A model generated the notes under the pieces. That model searched no databases and was not told the origin of the DNA. It saw only the letters and a program-made list of their open reading frames with translations. A stretch of DNA of 64,000 nt from Verrucomicrobiales bacterium. Lineage in GTDB: Bacteria > Verrucomicrobiota > Verrucomicrobiia > Verrucomicrobiales > DEV007. A program made the position numbers and the translations under genes. The DNA lies in contig JARGPJ010000008.1 in assembly GCA_029212615.1 (NCBI GenBank), positions 1-64,000 on the forward strand. The letters are read 5' to 3'. Below are positions 18,269 to 25,879 of the stretch, in pieces; position 1 is the first letter of the stretch; every line of letters starts with the position of its first letter.

Positions 18269-21097
18269 ATGACCTCACGTGAAATCCGGCAGTCCTTCCT
18301 CGATTTTTTCGAAGAAAAACAGCACACTATTGTGCCTTCGGCATCTTTGATGCCCACCTCTCCGAACCTGCTTTTCACCAATGCGGGAATGAACCAGTTC
18401 ATTCCCTATTTCCTGGGAACAGAGGCAGCTCCCTACGATCCGCCCCGCGCCGCTGATACGCAGAAGTGCATTCGTGCCGGCGGTAAGCATAATGATCTCG
18501 AAGATGTCGGCTACGACACCTACCATCACACGCTTTTTGAGATGCTGGGAAACTGGAGTTTCGGCAACTATTTCAAAGAGGAGGCGATCAACTGGGCGTG
18601 GGAGCTTCTCACGGAGCGTTGGAAGCTTCCGGCAGAACGCCTTTACGCAACTGTCTATGCTCCCGCTGAAGGGGATCCGGCAGAGTTCGATCAGGAAGCT
18701 TACGATTTCTGGGCGGCCATCTTTAAGAAGGCGGGGCTGGACCCGGAAGTTCACATTGTGAACGGTAACAAGAAGGACAACTTCTGGATGATGGGCGAAA
18801 CCGGCCCCTGCGGTCCCTGCTCCGAGTTACATATCGATCTCACGCCTGAGGGCAACACGAAGGGAAGTCTCGTCAATGCGGATGACTCACGTTGTATTGA
18901 AATCTGGAACCTTGTTTTCATTCAGTTCAACGCGAACGAAGACGGCAGCTTCCGACCTCTCCCCGCCACTCACGTGGATACGGGCATGGGATTCGAGCGG
19001 GTTTGCTCAATCGTTCAGTGCACAAAAGGGCTCACCGACTTCAGCACGCTGGCCTCGAATTACGACACGGATGTTTTCTCTCCGATTTTCAAAAAGCTCA
19101 GCGAGGCGACAGGAAAATCCTACACCTCGACGGTGCCTGAAGGTGGCAAGCGGAGCGGACTCTCCGAACAGGAGCAAATCGACATCGCTTTCCGCGTGAT
19201 CGGAGATCATATCCGCACCGTGAGTTTCTCGATTGCCGACGGAATTGAGCCCGGTAACGGCGGTCGCAATTATGTGATTCGCAATATCCTCCGCCGTGCG
19301 GTTCGTTTCGGTCGCATCCTGGGCTTTGATGCGGAGAGTCCTTTCCTCCATGAGTTGGTTTCTGTTCTGGTCGAGGAAATGGGTGATGTCTTCCCCGAGC
19401 TCGCCGCCCGACAGGAGAAAATTGAGTCTGTTCTTCGCGCGGAGGAGGAGCAATTTAACCGCACCCTCGATCGCGGCTTGAAGCTTTTTGATGATGCCGC
19501 GGATAAAGTTGCCGCCGGGGGGATGTTCCCCGCTGAAACGGTCGTGAAACTCTGGGAAACCTATGGCTTCCCCACCGACCTGACTCAACTCCTTATCGAT
19601 GAGCGTTCTCTCAGCGCTGATCAAGCGGAGGTCGAGCGTCTCGTCGCCGCGCACAAGAGCACCGGTGCGGAAGGTCAGAAATCCACGGTCGTTGAAGCGG
19701 TTTCCATTGAAACGAACGTGAAGACTGAGTTTGTCGGCTTTGATGAAGACGAAACGGAAGCTGAAGTTTTTGAATGGATTGAGAACGAGGCAGGCGTTTT
19801 TGCGATCGTGAACCGCAGTCCTTTTTACATCGAAAAAGGAGGCCAGATGGGTGACCTCGGTGTCATGGTGGCGGGAGCGGAAAGTATCCCTGTCCTCGGG
19901 GTGATCGGAGTGGGCGAAGCGGCAGTTCTTCAGCTGGCGAAAAAGCCGGACGAAGTAAGCGATACGGTGGCCCTTAAGATCGATGCCGAACGTCGGCGGG
20001 AAATCGAGAAACATCACACGGCAACGCACCTCTTTCACTGGGCTCTGCACCAGATTGTCGACCCTGACGCAACCCAGCAGGGATCCCTCGTCGCTCCGGA
20101 CCGGCTTCGTTTTGACTTTAATTCCAAGGCGCTTGATGCCGATCAAATCAGCCGGATCGAGGCGGAGGTAAACGGCTGTATCCATTCGAACGACCCTGTT
20201 ACTGTCTCCGAAGTTTCCCACAGTGAGATCAAGGACAATGGCGATATCATGCAATTCTTCGGGGATAAGTATGGTGACAAGGTCAGGGTCGTGCAGATTG
20301 GTGGAAAGGACGGAGCGTTCGACGGCTACTCAATGGAGTTGTGTGGAGGAACTCACGTTTCATCAACCGGCGATATTGGATTCTTTAAAGTGAAAAGCGA
20401 AGGAGCTGTCGCTGCGGGGATTCGGCGGGTCGAAGCCGTATGTGGAACCGCCGCTTCTGAACTGATCGTCGAGCAGGCCGCGGCAGTGACGGCTGATCTC
20501 GAAGAGGCAACAGCCAAGCTGTCCGCTGCAAACGGGAAGTTGGCTGCTCTTGGCAAAGATGAGGTCACTCTTGAGGCCGGGGATGGGGGGCAGAAGGATA
20601 TTTTCAAGGCAATTGAGGCGGGTGAACTCTCGACTGCGAACGCCTTGCTGAAGCAGTACGAGGCACAGCGGGATGCGGTGAAGTCGGCAGCGATTGAGGC
20701 TGACAAGGCCGTTAAAAAGGCTTCTGCCGGAGCCGCCGCTGAGATTGCTTCACAGTGGTATGATGAAACCATTGCCGGTCTTGAGGGAGACACCTATGCC
20801 GGGCTTCTCCCCGGAGACTCACCTGCGCTCCTGCAGGAAGCGATGAATGTGGTCAAAGCCCGTCAGTTCAAAGGCGCGGTTGCCGTTGGCGTCGTTGCTG
20901 ACGGAACCCTGCATTTTGGAACGGTGGTTTCCAAAGAGGCGACAGATCGTTTCAAGGCCGGCGATATCGTCCGGGAAGCCCTGGCGGTTGCAGGAGGGAA
21001 AGGCGGAGGAAAGCCGGAAATGGCCCGTGGAGCCGCCCCGAATGCCGCTGATCAGGCGGATGCCGTCATTGAAAAAGCCAAATCTCTGCTCGCTTAA
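18269..21097 (+). CDS. alaS: alanyl-tRNA synthetase
   Basis: The 942-residue enzyme charges tRNA-Ala. It has the class II catalytic core at the N-terminus (MTSREIRQSFLDFFEEK; TNAGMNQF; GETGPCGPCSE), the editing domain with zinc ligands HHTATH and CGGTH, and a C-terminal coiled-coil plus C-Ala region ending GGGKPEMARG. It is longer than the E. coli enzyme (876) mainly through insertions in the linker. ATG at 18269 gives the family's normal N-terminus. It is followed 26 bases later by the MIF-like gene. Confidence 0.98.
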   Translation: MTSREIRQSFLDFFEEKQHTIVPSASLMPTSPNLLFTNAGMNQFIPYFLGTEAAPYDPPRAADTQKCIRAGGKHNDLEDVGYDTYHHTLFEMLGNWSFGNYFKEEAINWAWELLTERWKLPAERLYATVYAPAEGDPAEFDQEAYDFWAAIFKKAGLDPEVHIVNGNKKDNFWMMGETGPCGPCSELHIDLTPEGNTKGSLVNADDSRCIEIWNLVFIQFNANEDGSFRPLPATHVDTGMGFERVCSIVQCTKGLTDFSTLASNYDTDVFSPIFKKLSEATGKSYTSTVPEGGKRSGLSEQEQIDIAFRVIGDHIRTVSFSIADGIEPGNGGRNYVIRNILRRAVRFGRILGFDAESPFLHELVSVLVEEMGDVFPELAARQEKIESVLRAEEEQFNRTLDRGLKLFDDAADKVAAGGMFPAETVVKLWETYGFPTDLTQLLIDERSLSADQAEVERLVAAHKSTGAEGQKSTVVEAVSIETNVKTEFVGFDEDETEAEVFEWIENEAGVFAIVNRSPFYIEKGGQMGDLGVMVAGAESIPVLGVIGVGEAAVLQLAKKPDEVSDTVALKIDAERRREIEKHHTATHLFHWALHQIVDPDATQQGSLVAPDRLRFDFNSKALDADQISRIEAEVNGCIHSNDPVTVSEVSHSEIKDNGDIMQFFGDKYGDKVRVVQIGGKDGAFDGYSMELCGGTHVSSTGDIGFFKVKSEGAVAAGIRRVEAVCGTAASELIVEQAAAVTADLEEATAKLSAANGKLAALGKDEVTLEAGDGGQKDIFKAIEAGELSTANALLKQYEAQRDAVKSAAIEADKAVKKASAGAAAEIASQWYDETIAGLEGDTYAGLLPGDSPALLQEAMNVVKARQFKGAVAVGVVADGTLHFGTVVSKEATDRFKAGDIVREALAVAGGKGGGKPEMARGAAPNAADQADAVIEKAKSLLA

Positions 21098-21123
21098 CTG
21101 TTCCAGGACCCGCGAATTCCATC

Positions 21124-21468
21124 ATGCCTCTCATTAAAATCAAAACCAACGCTATCGTCTCGCCGAAGAATCTCTCGGAGCTTCTTTCAGAGTCGACGGC
21201 AATCACCGCAGATATTCTCGACAAGCCGGTCTCTATTTTCATGGCCAGCGCCGAAACGGAAGCGGCCATGATGTTCGGAGGTAAGGTTGTGCCGACCGCG
21301 CTTTTCGAGATCGAAGCCCTCGACTATGAGGAGGGGCTTTCCCAGGGGCTGGTGAATGCGCTGACCGATCTTGCCGGCCACCTGCTCAAAGCGTCTCCGG
21401 AGAACGTCTTTATTAAAATTTCCAACGTGCCGCGGGGTTCCTGGGCAGGGAGCAAGCGGATCTTTTAA
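21124..21468 (+). CDS. MIF-family tautomerase
   Basis: The 114-residue protein matches the macrophage migration inhibitory factor family in length and layout: initiator Met followed by Pro2, the catalytic base after Met removal (MPLIKIKTN), MMFGGK in the middle, ALFEIEAL, and the C-terminal ENVFIKISNVPRGSWA that closes the trimer active site. Known members tautomerise phenylpyruvate or dopachrome; the bacterial role is generally unclear. It is close behind alaS and converges on the lipoprotein gene, 19 bases away. Confidence 0.88.
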   Translation: MPLIKIKTNAIVSPKNLSELLSESTAITADILDKPVSIFMASAETEAAMMFGGKVVPTALFEIEALDYEEGLSQGLVNALTDLAGHLLKASPENVFIKISNVPRGSWAGSKRIF

Positions 21469-21487
21469 GCGGGGCGACTGAATCCGC

Positions 21488-21871
21488 CTAGCTCTTTCCC
21501 TCACCACCGTCCCACTTTGGAGCGTTGATGACGAGGTAGGCGTGGAGTGCTTCGAGGAAATAGAGATACTCGGCCTTCGAAATCTCCTGCGGATTGGTTT
21601 CCCAGCTGAAAACGAAGAGGGCTTTTTCGCCACCAAGATCTTTGAGCACGTCCTCGCGAAATTCGCAGGTGATTTTTCGCTCCTCCTTGCTGACTTTAAG
21701 GTGTGCTCCCTCATCGCCGGTGATCATGAACCCATGCACGGACGAGATATGCCTCGCGACAGAGGCATCCTGCGGGTGCCAGTCAGCGGCGTCGCTCGGA
21801 TCTTCCTTTTTTGCGCAGGCACCTAAAGTCAGCGCCATCGCTATGAGGGGAAGAGTGATTGAAAATTTCAT
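21488..21871 (-). CDS. small lipoprotein of unknown function
   Basis: The 127-residue protein has a lipoprotein signal with lipobox LTLGAC (cleavage before Cys19), followed by AKKEDPSDAAD. The mature part contains charged alpha/beta sequence (KITCEFREDVLKDL, LFVFSWETNPQEIS) with no recognised domain. Residues after the lipidated Cys are not the classic Asp+2 retention signal, so outer-membrane placement is possible. It lies 21 bases downstream of the NicO-like transporter gene on the same strand and is probably in its operon. Confidence 0.72.
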   Translation of the reverse strand: MKFSITLPLIAMALTLGACAKKEDPSDAADWHPQDASVARHISSVHGFMITGDEGAHLKVSKEERKITCEFREDVLKDLGGEKALFVFSWETNPQEISKAEYLYFLEALHAYLVINAPKWDGGEGKS

Positions 21872-21892
21872 GGGTCGGGAAATGGGAGCGGA

Positions 21893-22531
21893 TCAGACCC
21901 AGTCGTGCCAGGTGTTCCAGGTACGATAGCCCACGCTGGCGAAACACAGCACCGCGGTGACCATGCAGATTGCCGGGCCGAGTTTCGGGCTTTTAATGAT
22001 CGTTGGAAAGAATCCGGTAACGGCGGTGACGCTGCAGAAACCGAGGGCAGTTCCGATAAAGACCACCGAGGAGGCAGTGAGCGCATGAGCGAGGCCGTGC
22101 ATTCCGAGGGCGCCGCCAACCATGGCATATCCGATCGTGTCCGGCCCGGGAATGAATCCAATCGCCGCACCGGCGAGAAAGGGGCGCTTGGGGTTCATCA
22201 ATTTTGCCGCCGCCCCGCTATTTTCATCGCTGCGTCGGAATGCTTCACAGAGAAGGAAGATTCCGAGGATTGTCAGGATCGGGATATCGAGGTTGGTGAT
22301 GATGAACTTCCCTGCCGGCCAGGCGGAGGTAAGCATCTTCAGAAAGAACTGACCGACTCCCAGCGCCAGCGCATCGAGGACACCGTGAGCAATCGCCATT
22401 CCGCCGGTGAACTTCCAGGCATTGCGTCTCGTCATGCCGCCCGTTGCAAGAAGCAGCGGTGTGGGATGTCCGGGGAAGAACACGTGGGCGAAAGAGAATC
22501 CGATCAGGAAAATTATCTGTTCGAGCGACAT
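21893..22531 (-). CDS. NicO/RcnA-like or LysE-type membrane transporter
   Basis: The 212-residue protein has about six membrane helices in two inverted halves. The first has FAHVFFPGHPTPLLLATGG, resembling the H-x-x-x-PGH motif of nickel/cobalt exporters of the RcnA/NicO/UreH type. The second has AAIGFIPGPDTIGYAMVGGA, resembling their G-x-x-PCP/PGP repeat. LysE exporters share this fold, so amino-acid efflux is the alternative. The neighbouring zinc uptake genes make metal efflux attractive, but 257 bases and a repeat element separate them. Confidence 0.55.
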   Translation of the reverse strand: MSLEQIIFLIGFSFAHVFFPGHPTPLLLATGGMTRRNAWKFTGGMAIAHGVLDALALGVGQFFLKMLTSAWPAGKFIITNLDIPILTILGIFLLCEAFRRSDENSGAAAKLMNPKRPFLAGAAIGFIPGPDTIGYAMVGGALGMHGLAHALTASSVVFIGTALGFCSVTAVTGFFPTIIKSPKLGPAICMVTAVLCFASVGYRTWNTWHDWV

Positions 22532-22685
22532 GGAGTGATGAGAGTAGGCTGAAATAGATTAAGATATCCTTAGTTATTTACAAGAAAAACCATAAAAATT
22601 ATAATAAATGAGCAATCGGCTCTTCTGCAAAGGGGAACTCTGCCGGATTGGACCGCCGCAAATGGAGAAGACGCTGGAAGGGTGC

Positions 22686-22772
22686 TGGAGGGACAAGCGC
22701 CGTCTTGTCCGCGTCGGTCCTGCATTCTGAAAATTCGGAGGCTTCGCTGACGACGTGGAAGTCGTCCCTCCA
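22686..22772. repeat. 87-bp inverted-repeat element with two internal hairpins (REP-like)
   Basis: The ends are perfect 9-bp inverted repeats, TGGAGGGAC (22686-22694) and GTCCCTCCA (22764-22772). Inside are two hairpins: GGACAAG/CTTGTCC (22691-22710) and GACGAC/GTCGTC (22749-22766). The left end resembles the hairpin downstream of zwf at 36592-36613. It occupies the gap after znuB and encodes nothing. Confidence 0.7.
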
Positions 22773-22788
22773 TTTCAGTTGGCCCCGC

Positions 22789-23628
22789 CTACGCCTTCAT
22801 GATTCGCTTGATGACAAACGAGAGACCATAAACGAGAGAAGCGATGAGGACGATAAATGGTCCCGTCGGGACATCGAGCTGAAAGCTGAAGGCCAATCCG
22901 CCGGTGTTGTAAACCAGGGTCAGCCCGATGGAGATCAGAATGACGACCCAGAGTTTTCGTGAATATCGGGAGGCGGTTGCTGCCGGCAGAACGAGAAGGG
23001 CGAGTGATAGAATAATCCCGGCGACGCGGACCATGAGAACCATACTGATGGCGGTAAGGGCGAGGAGGAGGAGATAGTAAGCGTCTGAAGAAACGCCACG
23101 GAGCCGGGCGAATTCTTCATCGAAGCACACCGCGACGAGTTTGTGATAGAAGAGACCGACGAGAGTGAGAACGATGACGCCGAGGACCACCGTCGCAATG
23201 ACATCGCTCCTCGAGGTCAGGAGAATATTTCCGAAGATATAGCTCTCCAGGCTGACCGCTTTTCCGGGTGCGTAATGGATAAAGAGGAGGCCGGTGGCCA
23301 TGCCGAACGCCCAGATCGCTCCGATGATGGTGTCCTCGCGTTCGCCTGCCCGCAAGCTGACCCATCCGATCACAAAGGCGGAGAGCAGGGCAGCGACGAC
23401 CGCACCCACCATCGGGGTGAGCCAGGGAAGGTCGTAGACCCGGCTGAAATAGATCGCGGCGCCGATTCCCCCGAGAATACTGTGGGCAATGGCGGCGGCG
23501 ATGTAGCCGATTCGTCGTGTCACCACGAATGAACCCACGACTCCGAAAGTCAGGCTGGAGACGATCCCGGCCAGGAGAGCGTATCGAATCAGCGGGATAT
23601 TTTGAACGGCATCAAAGAATTCAGTCAT
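22789..23628 (-). CDS. znuB: zinc/manganese ABC transporter permease
   Basis: The product is about 279 residues, hydrophobic, with eight or nine helices. It matches the ABC-3 permease family for Zn2+/Mn2+/Fe2+ (GIVSSLTFGVVGSFVVTRRI, AIAHSILGGIGAAIY, and the central YIFGNILL region). The ATG at 23628 gives the typical short N-terminus; an upstream ATG at 23652 would overlap znuC by 32 bases. With znuC and znuA it forms a complete importer. The substrate is called zinc because of the His-rich binding protein, but manganese cannot be excluded. Confidence 0.9.
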   Translation of the reverse strand: MTEFFDAVQNIPLIRYALLAGIVSSLTFGVVGSFVVTRRIGYIAAAIAHSILGGIGAAIYFSRVYDLPWLTPMVGAVVAALLSAFVIGWVSLRAGEREDTIIGAIWAFGMATGLLFIHYAPGKAVSLESYIFGNILLTSRSDVIATVVLGVIVLTLVGLFYHKLVAVCFDEEFARLRGVSSDAYYLLLLALTAISMVLMVRVAGIILSLALLVLPAATASRYSRKLWVVILISIGLTLVYNTGGLAFSFQLDVPTGPFIVLIASLVYGLSFVIKRIMKA

Positions 23629-24403
23629 GTTCACAGGCGGAGTGATCTCCATGCTGATGGCGCGCCCGGCGATCGTGCTCGACGCGTCGTACGCCGCTGT
23701 AGATCTCGCGGATGGTTTCTCCGGAAAGAGGGAGCGAATGACGGTGAACCCGATGATTCACGCAGAGGACAGAATCGCCGATTTCGGAAATCAAATCGAG
23801 ATCGTGCGTTACCATGAGAATGGTCATTTTCCCCTTCAGCTGTGCGAGCGTCTCGATGAATTGTTCTTCAACCGAGAGGTCAATGTTCGCGGTTGGTTCG
23901 TCGAGGAGGAGAAGTTCCGGCTCGCAGGCGAGGGCACGGGCAATGAGAACCCGCTGGCGCTGACCGCCGGAAAGATCGGAGAAGGGGCGTTGTGAAAGGT
24001 CTGCGAGCCCGACTTCCTCCAGGGCTACTAGAGCCGCTTCTCGACATTCCTTTGAAAAGAATCCGAAGCGGTGACGATCGAGCCGGCCCATGAGGACGAT
24101 ATCGATCGCAGTGATGGGAAAGAGGGGGTCGAATCGAACCGCCTGCGGGACATAGCCAACCTGACAGCGTGCTTCCTCCGGTGTTTTGCCGAAAAGGGAG
24201 AGCGTGCCCCGGTTCGGTTCGAGCAGCCCGAGCATGAGCTTCAGCAGGGTTGACTTGCCGCCCCCGTTCGGGCCGATCATGCAGAGCGATTCGCCCTTTG
24301 AAATCGTGAAGGAGACGTCTTCGAGAACGAGTTGTCTCCCGTAGCCGAAGCAAAGCCCGTTTGAGAGGGCTATGGTAGTGTCTTCAACAGGGTTCGATCG
24401 CAT
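23621..24403 (-). CDS. znuC: zinc/manganese ABC transporter ATP-binding protein
   Basis: The 260-residue ATPase has Walker A GPNGGGKS, Q-loop region VGYVPQAVRFD, signature LSGGQRQRV, Walker B LLLLDEPTANID and switch His in VTHDLDL. The C-terminus is His-rich (RRARHQHGDHSACEHD), as in several zinc-specific ATPases. Its first codons (MRSNPVEDTT) lie inside one copy of the 22-bp repeat described at 24385-24472. The stop overlaps the start of znuB, so translation is coupled. Confidence 0.92.
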   Translation of the reverse strand: MRSNPVEDTTIALSNGLCFGYGRQLVLEDVSFTISKGESLCMIGPNGGGKSTLLKLMLGLLEPNRGTLSLFGKTPEEARCQVGYVPQAVRFDPLFPITAIDIVLMGRLDRHRFGFFSKECREAALVALEEVGLADLSQRPFSDLSGGQRQRVLIARALACEPELLLLDEPTANIDLSVEEQFIETLAQLKGKMTILMVTHDLDLISEIGDSVLCVNHRVHRHSLPLSGETIREIYSGVRRVEHDRRARHQHGDHSACEHD

Positions 24404-24472
24404 GCCTAACAGGGTTCAAGAGAGAACCTTACAGGGTTAAGCGGGAGACTCAACCCTGTTGAAAGGAGGACA
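24385..24472. repeat. four 8-bp repeats at 22-bp spacing across the znuA-znuC junction
   Basis: ACAGGGTT occurs at 24387, 24409 and 24431, exactly 22 bases apart, and its complement AACCCTGT at 24452-24459, one base off the same register. The first copy is within the znuC N-terminal codons. The flanks are related too (minus strand: AACCCTGTTAGG, then AACCCTGTTGAAG). A related pair lies at 55929-55964. Function is unknown: operator, RNA structure or decaying tandem repeat. Confidence 0.7.
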
Positions 24473-24494
24473 CCGACTCTGTTGGATTCGTCGC

Positions 24495-25421
24495 TCAACG
24501 GGTCTTCTGAATCGCTTCAGAGATCGTCCGGAGGTTCTCGATGACGTCCTTCTCGAGGGGGTCGAGTTCCTGGACTGTTCCGCCAATGGTTTCGGCGAGG
24601 GAAACTGCGCTCGATTGATCGAATTGCGGCTGGACGAAGATGAGCTTCACGTTTTCCTCTTTCGCTTTACTCGCAATCGAAGCGAGCTGTTTCGGGCTCG
24701 GACTGCGTCCAGTGACCTCGATCGCTTTCTGCTCGAGGCCGTAGGCCTGGGCGAAGTAGGCGAAGGCTCCATGGTAAACATAGAATGACTGGCCCTTCAT
24801 GGGAGCAAGCGCGTCGGTGAGTTCCCTGTCGATGGCGGTGAGCTCTTCTTTGAGCGCGGTAACATTCCTGTCGATTCCGGAAGCTGCTTCCGAAGGAGTG
24901 AATTTCTTCAGGGTTGAAGCAATGTGGTCCGCTTGATGCATCAGCATGGCGGGCGAAAGCCAGACGTGAGGGTCTTTCAGTTCGGAATGATCGTGACCAT
25001 GGTGGTCATGCTTGTGCTCTTCGTGATCCTCATCCTCAGCATGTTCGGCATGCGCTTCTTCACAGACGGAGCAACTTCCTTCGAGAAGGTCGAGACCTTC
25101 GAGAAGGCTGATCTCTTTCGGAGCTGAGACACCGTCGCCCAGTTTAACGAAGAAGTTACCTTCGAACCCGAGATCACCTGAGAAAATGAGATTGGCCTTT
25201 GAAATCTCGGCGAGCTGCTTCGGTGTAGGGGAGTAGTCGTGACTGTCGTCACCTTCACCCACAATCGTTGCAACATTAATCCAGTCACCGCCAATTCGCT
25301 CTAACAGCCACTCGTAGGGAAGGACCGGCACGTAGACGAGCGGCTTTTCAACCTTCTCCGCTTGTGAAAGCATCGGGAGGGCCAGGGAGACGACGGCAAG
25401 GAGGGCGGATTGAAACTTCAT
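24495..25421 (-). CDS. znuA: periplasmic zinc-binding protein of the ABC importer
   Basis: The 308-residue solute-binding protein (cluster A-I) has a signal peptide (1-21, ending LSQA). A long His/Asp/Glu loop (HAEHAEDEDHEEHKHDHHGHD) sits before the conserved KDPHVWLSP, the hallmark of zinc-specific ZnuA proteins. Metal-ligand histidines are expected in DDSHDYSP, in the DPHVWL motif and in YVYHGAFAYFA. It follows the HMA gene by 50 bases and precedes znuC by 91 bases that carry the 22-bp repeats. Confidence 0.93.
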   Translation of the reverse strand: MKFQSALLAVVSLALPMLSQAEKVEKPLVYVPVLPYEWLLERIGGDWINVATIVGEGDDSHDYSPTPKQLAEISKANLIFSGDLGFEGNFFVKLGDGVSAPKEISLLEGLDLLEGSCSVCEEAHAEHAEDEDHEEHKHDHHGHDHSELKDPHVWLSPAMLMHQADHIASTLKKFTPSEAASGIDRNVTALKEELTAIDRELTDALAPMKGQSFYVYHGAFAYFAQAYGLEQKAIEVTGRSPSPKQLASIASKAKEENVKLIFVQPQFDQSSAVSLAETIGGTVQELDPLEKDVIENLRTISEAIQKTR

Positions 25422-25471
25422 GTCAGGAGGAGGGGAGAGGAAAATTCAGGGAAAGGGGGGGGGCGACCGGA

Positions 25472-25780
25472 TCAATTGGTCTTGGACCACGAAACAATCT
25501 TGTAATGCGGTGCGTTTTTGCCCAATGCGGCAATGGCCTCAGATTTGGATATGGAAGAGGACCCGTCGGTGATCACTGTCAGGGTGTGTTTGTCGCCTGA
25601 ACCGGCGGCAATGCGCACGGTCTTGACACCATCCAGATTGCCAAGTGCCTTTGCGATCTTCTTTTTACAGCCCGTGCAATCGATGCCTGTCATGCTGGCC
25701 TGATAGGTGGTGTCATCAGCAATAGCGGGGCTGAGAGCGAGGAAACTGAGAGCGAAAAGTAGAGTCGTGAAGATTTTCAT
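25472..25780 (-). CDS. secreted heavy-metal-associated (HMA) domain protein
   Basis: The 102-residue protein has a signal peptide (1-21, ending SPAIA) and one HMA ferredoxin-like domain. The metal-binding loop is GIDCTGCKKKIAKAL, with CxxC at 35-38. Cytoplasmic HMA domains usually carry copper or zinc; here the protein should be periplasmic, so it could pass metal to ZnuA or sequester it (inference). It is the promoter-proximal gene of the znu operon and diverges from the His-rich barrel gene over the palindrome cluster at 25793-25857. Confidence 0.85.
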   Translation of the reverse strand: MKIFTTLLFALSFLALSPAIADDTTYQASMTGIDCTGCKKKIAKALGNLDGVKTVRIAAGSGDKHTLTVITDGSSSISKSEAIAALGKNAPHYKIVSWSKTN

Positions 25781-25792
25781 CGTGAGCTTAAT

Positions 25793-25857
25793 GCAATTTA
25801 ATTGCGCAAATCATTTGCGTTACGGTAAAAGATGGATCAATTGCAATTCGATTGCAA
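25793..25857. promoter_or_regulatory. three palindromes in the divergent metal promoter (Zur/Fur-type operator candidate)
   Basis: Three perfect inverted repeats lie within 65 bases: GCAATT-T-AATTGC (25793-25805), CGCAAAT-C-ATTTGCG (25805-25819) and TTGCAAT-TCG-ATTGCAA (25841-25857). The shared half-site TTGCAAT / TGCAAAT recalls Fur-superfamily boxes. They sit between the HMA-znu operon and the barrel gene, so both could be repressed together when zinc is plentiful. No regulator gene is in the window. Confidence 0.68.
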
Positions 25858-25879
25858 CAGCAAACTGATTGTAACTATG

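Noticed and set aside
19007-20254. 415-codon open frame antisense to alaS
   Set aside because: It mirrors alaS codons on the opposite strand, as high-GC genes often do; its product has no recognisable domain, whereas alaS has every family motif.
24385-24472. A CRISPR array
   Set aside because: The repeats are only 8-12 bases with 10-14 base spacers, one copy is inverted and no cas gene is near.
25832-25879. The earlier ATG of the His-rich barrel gene
   Set aside because: It lies inside the palindromic operator and would place a polar stretch in front of a good signal peptide.
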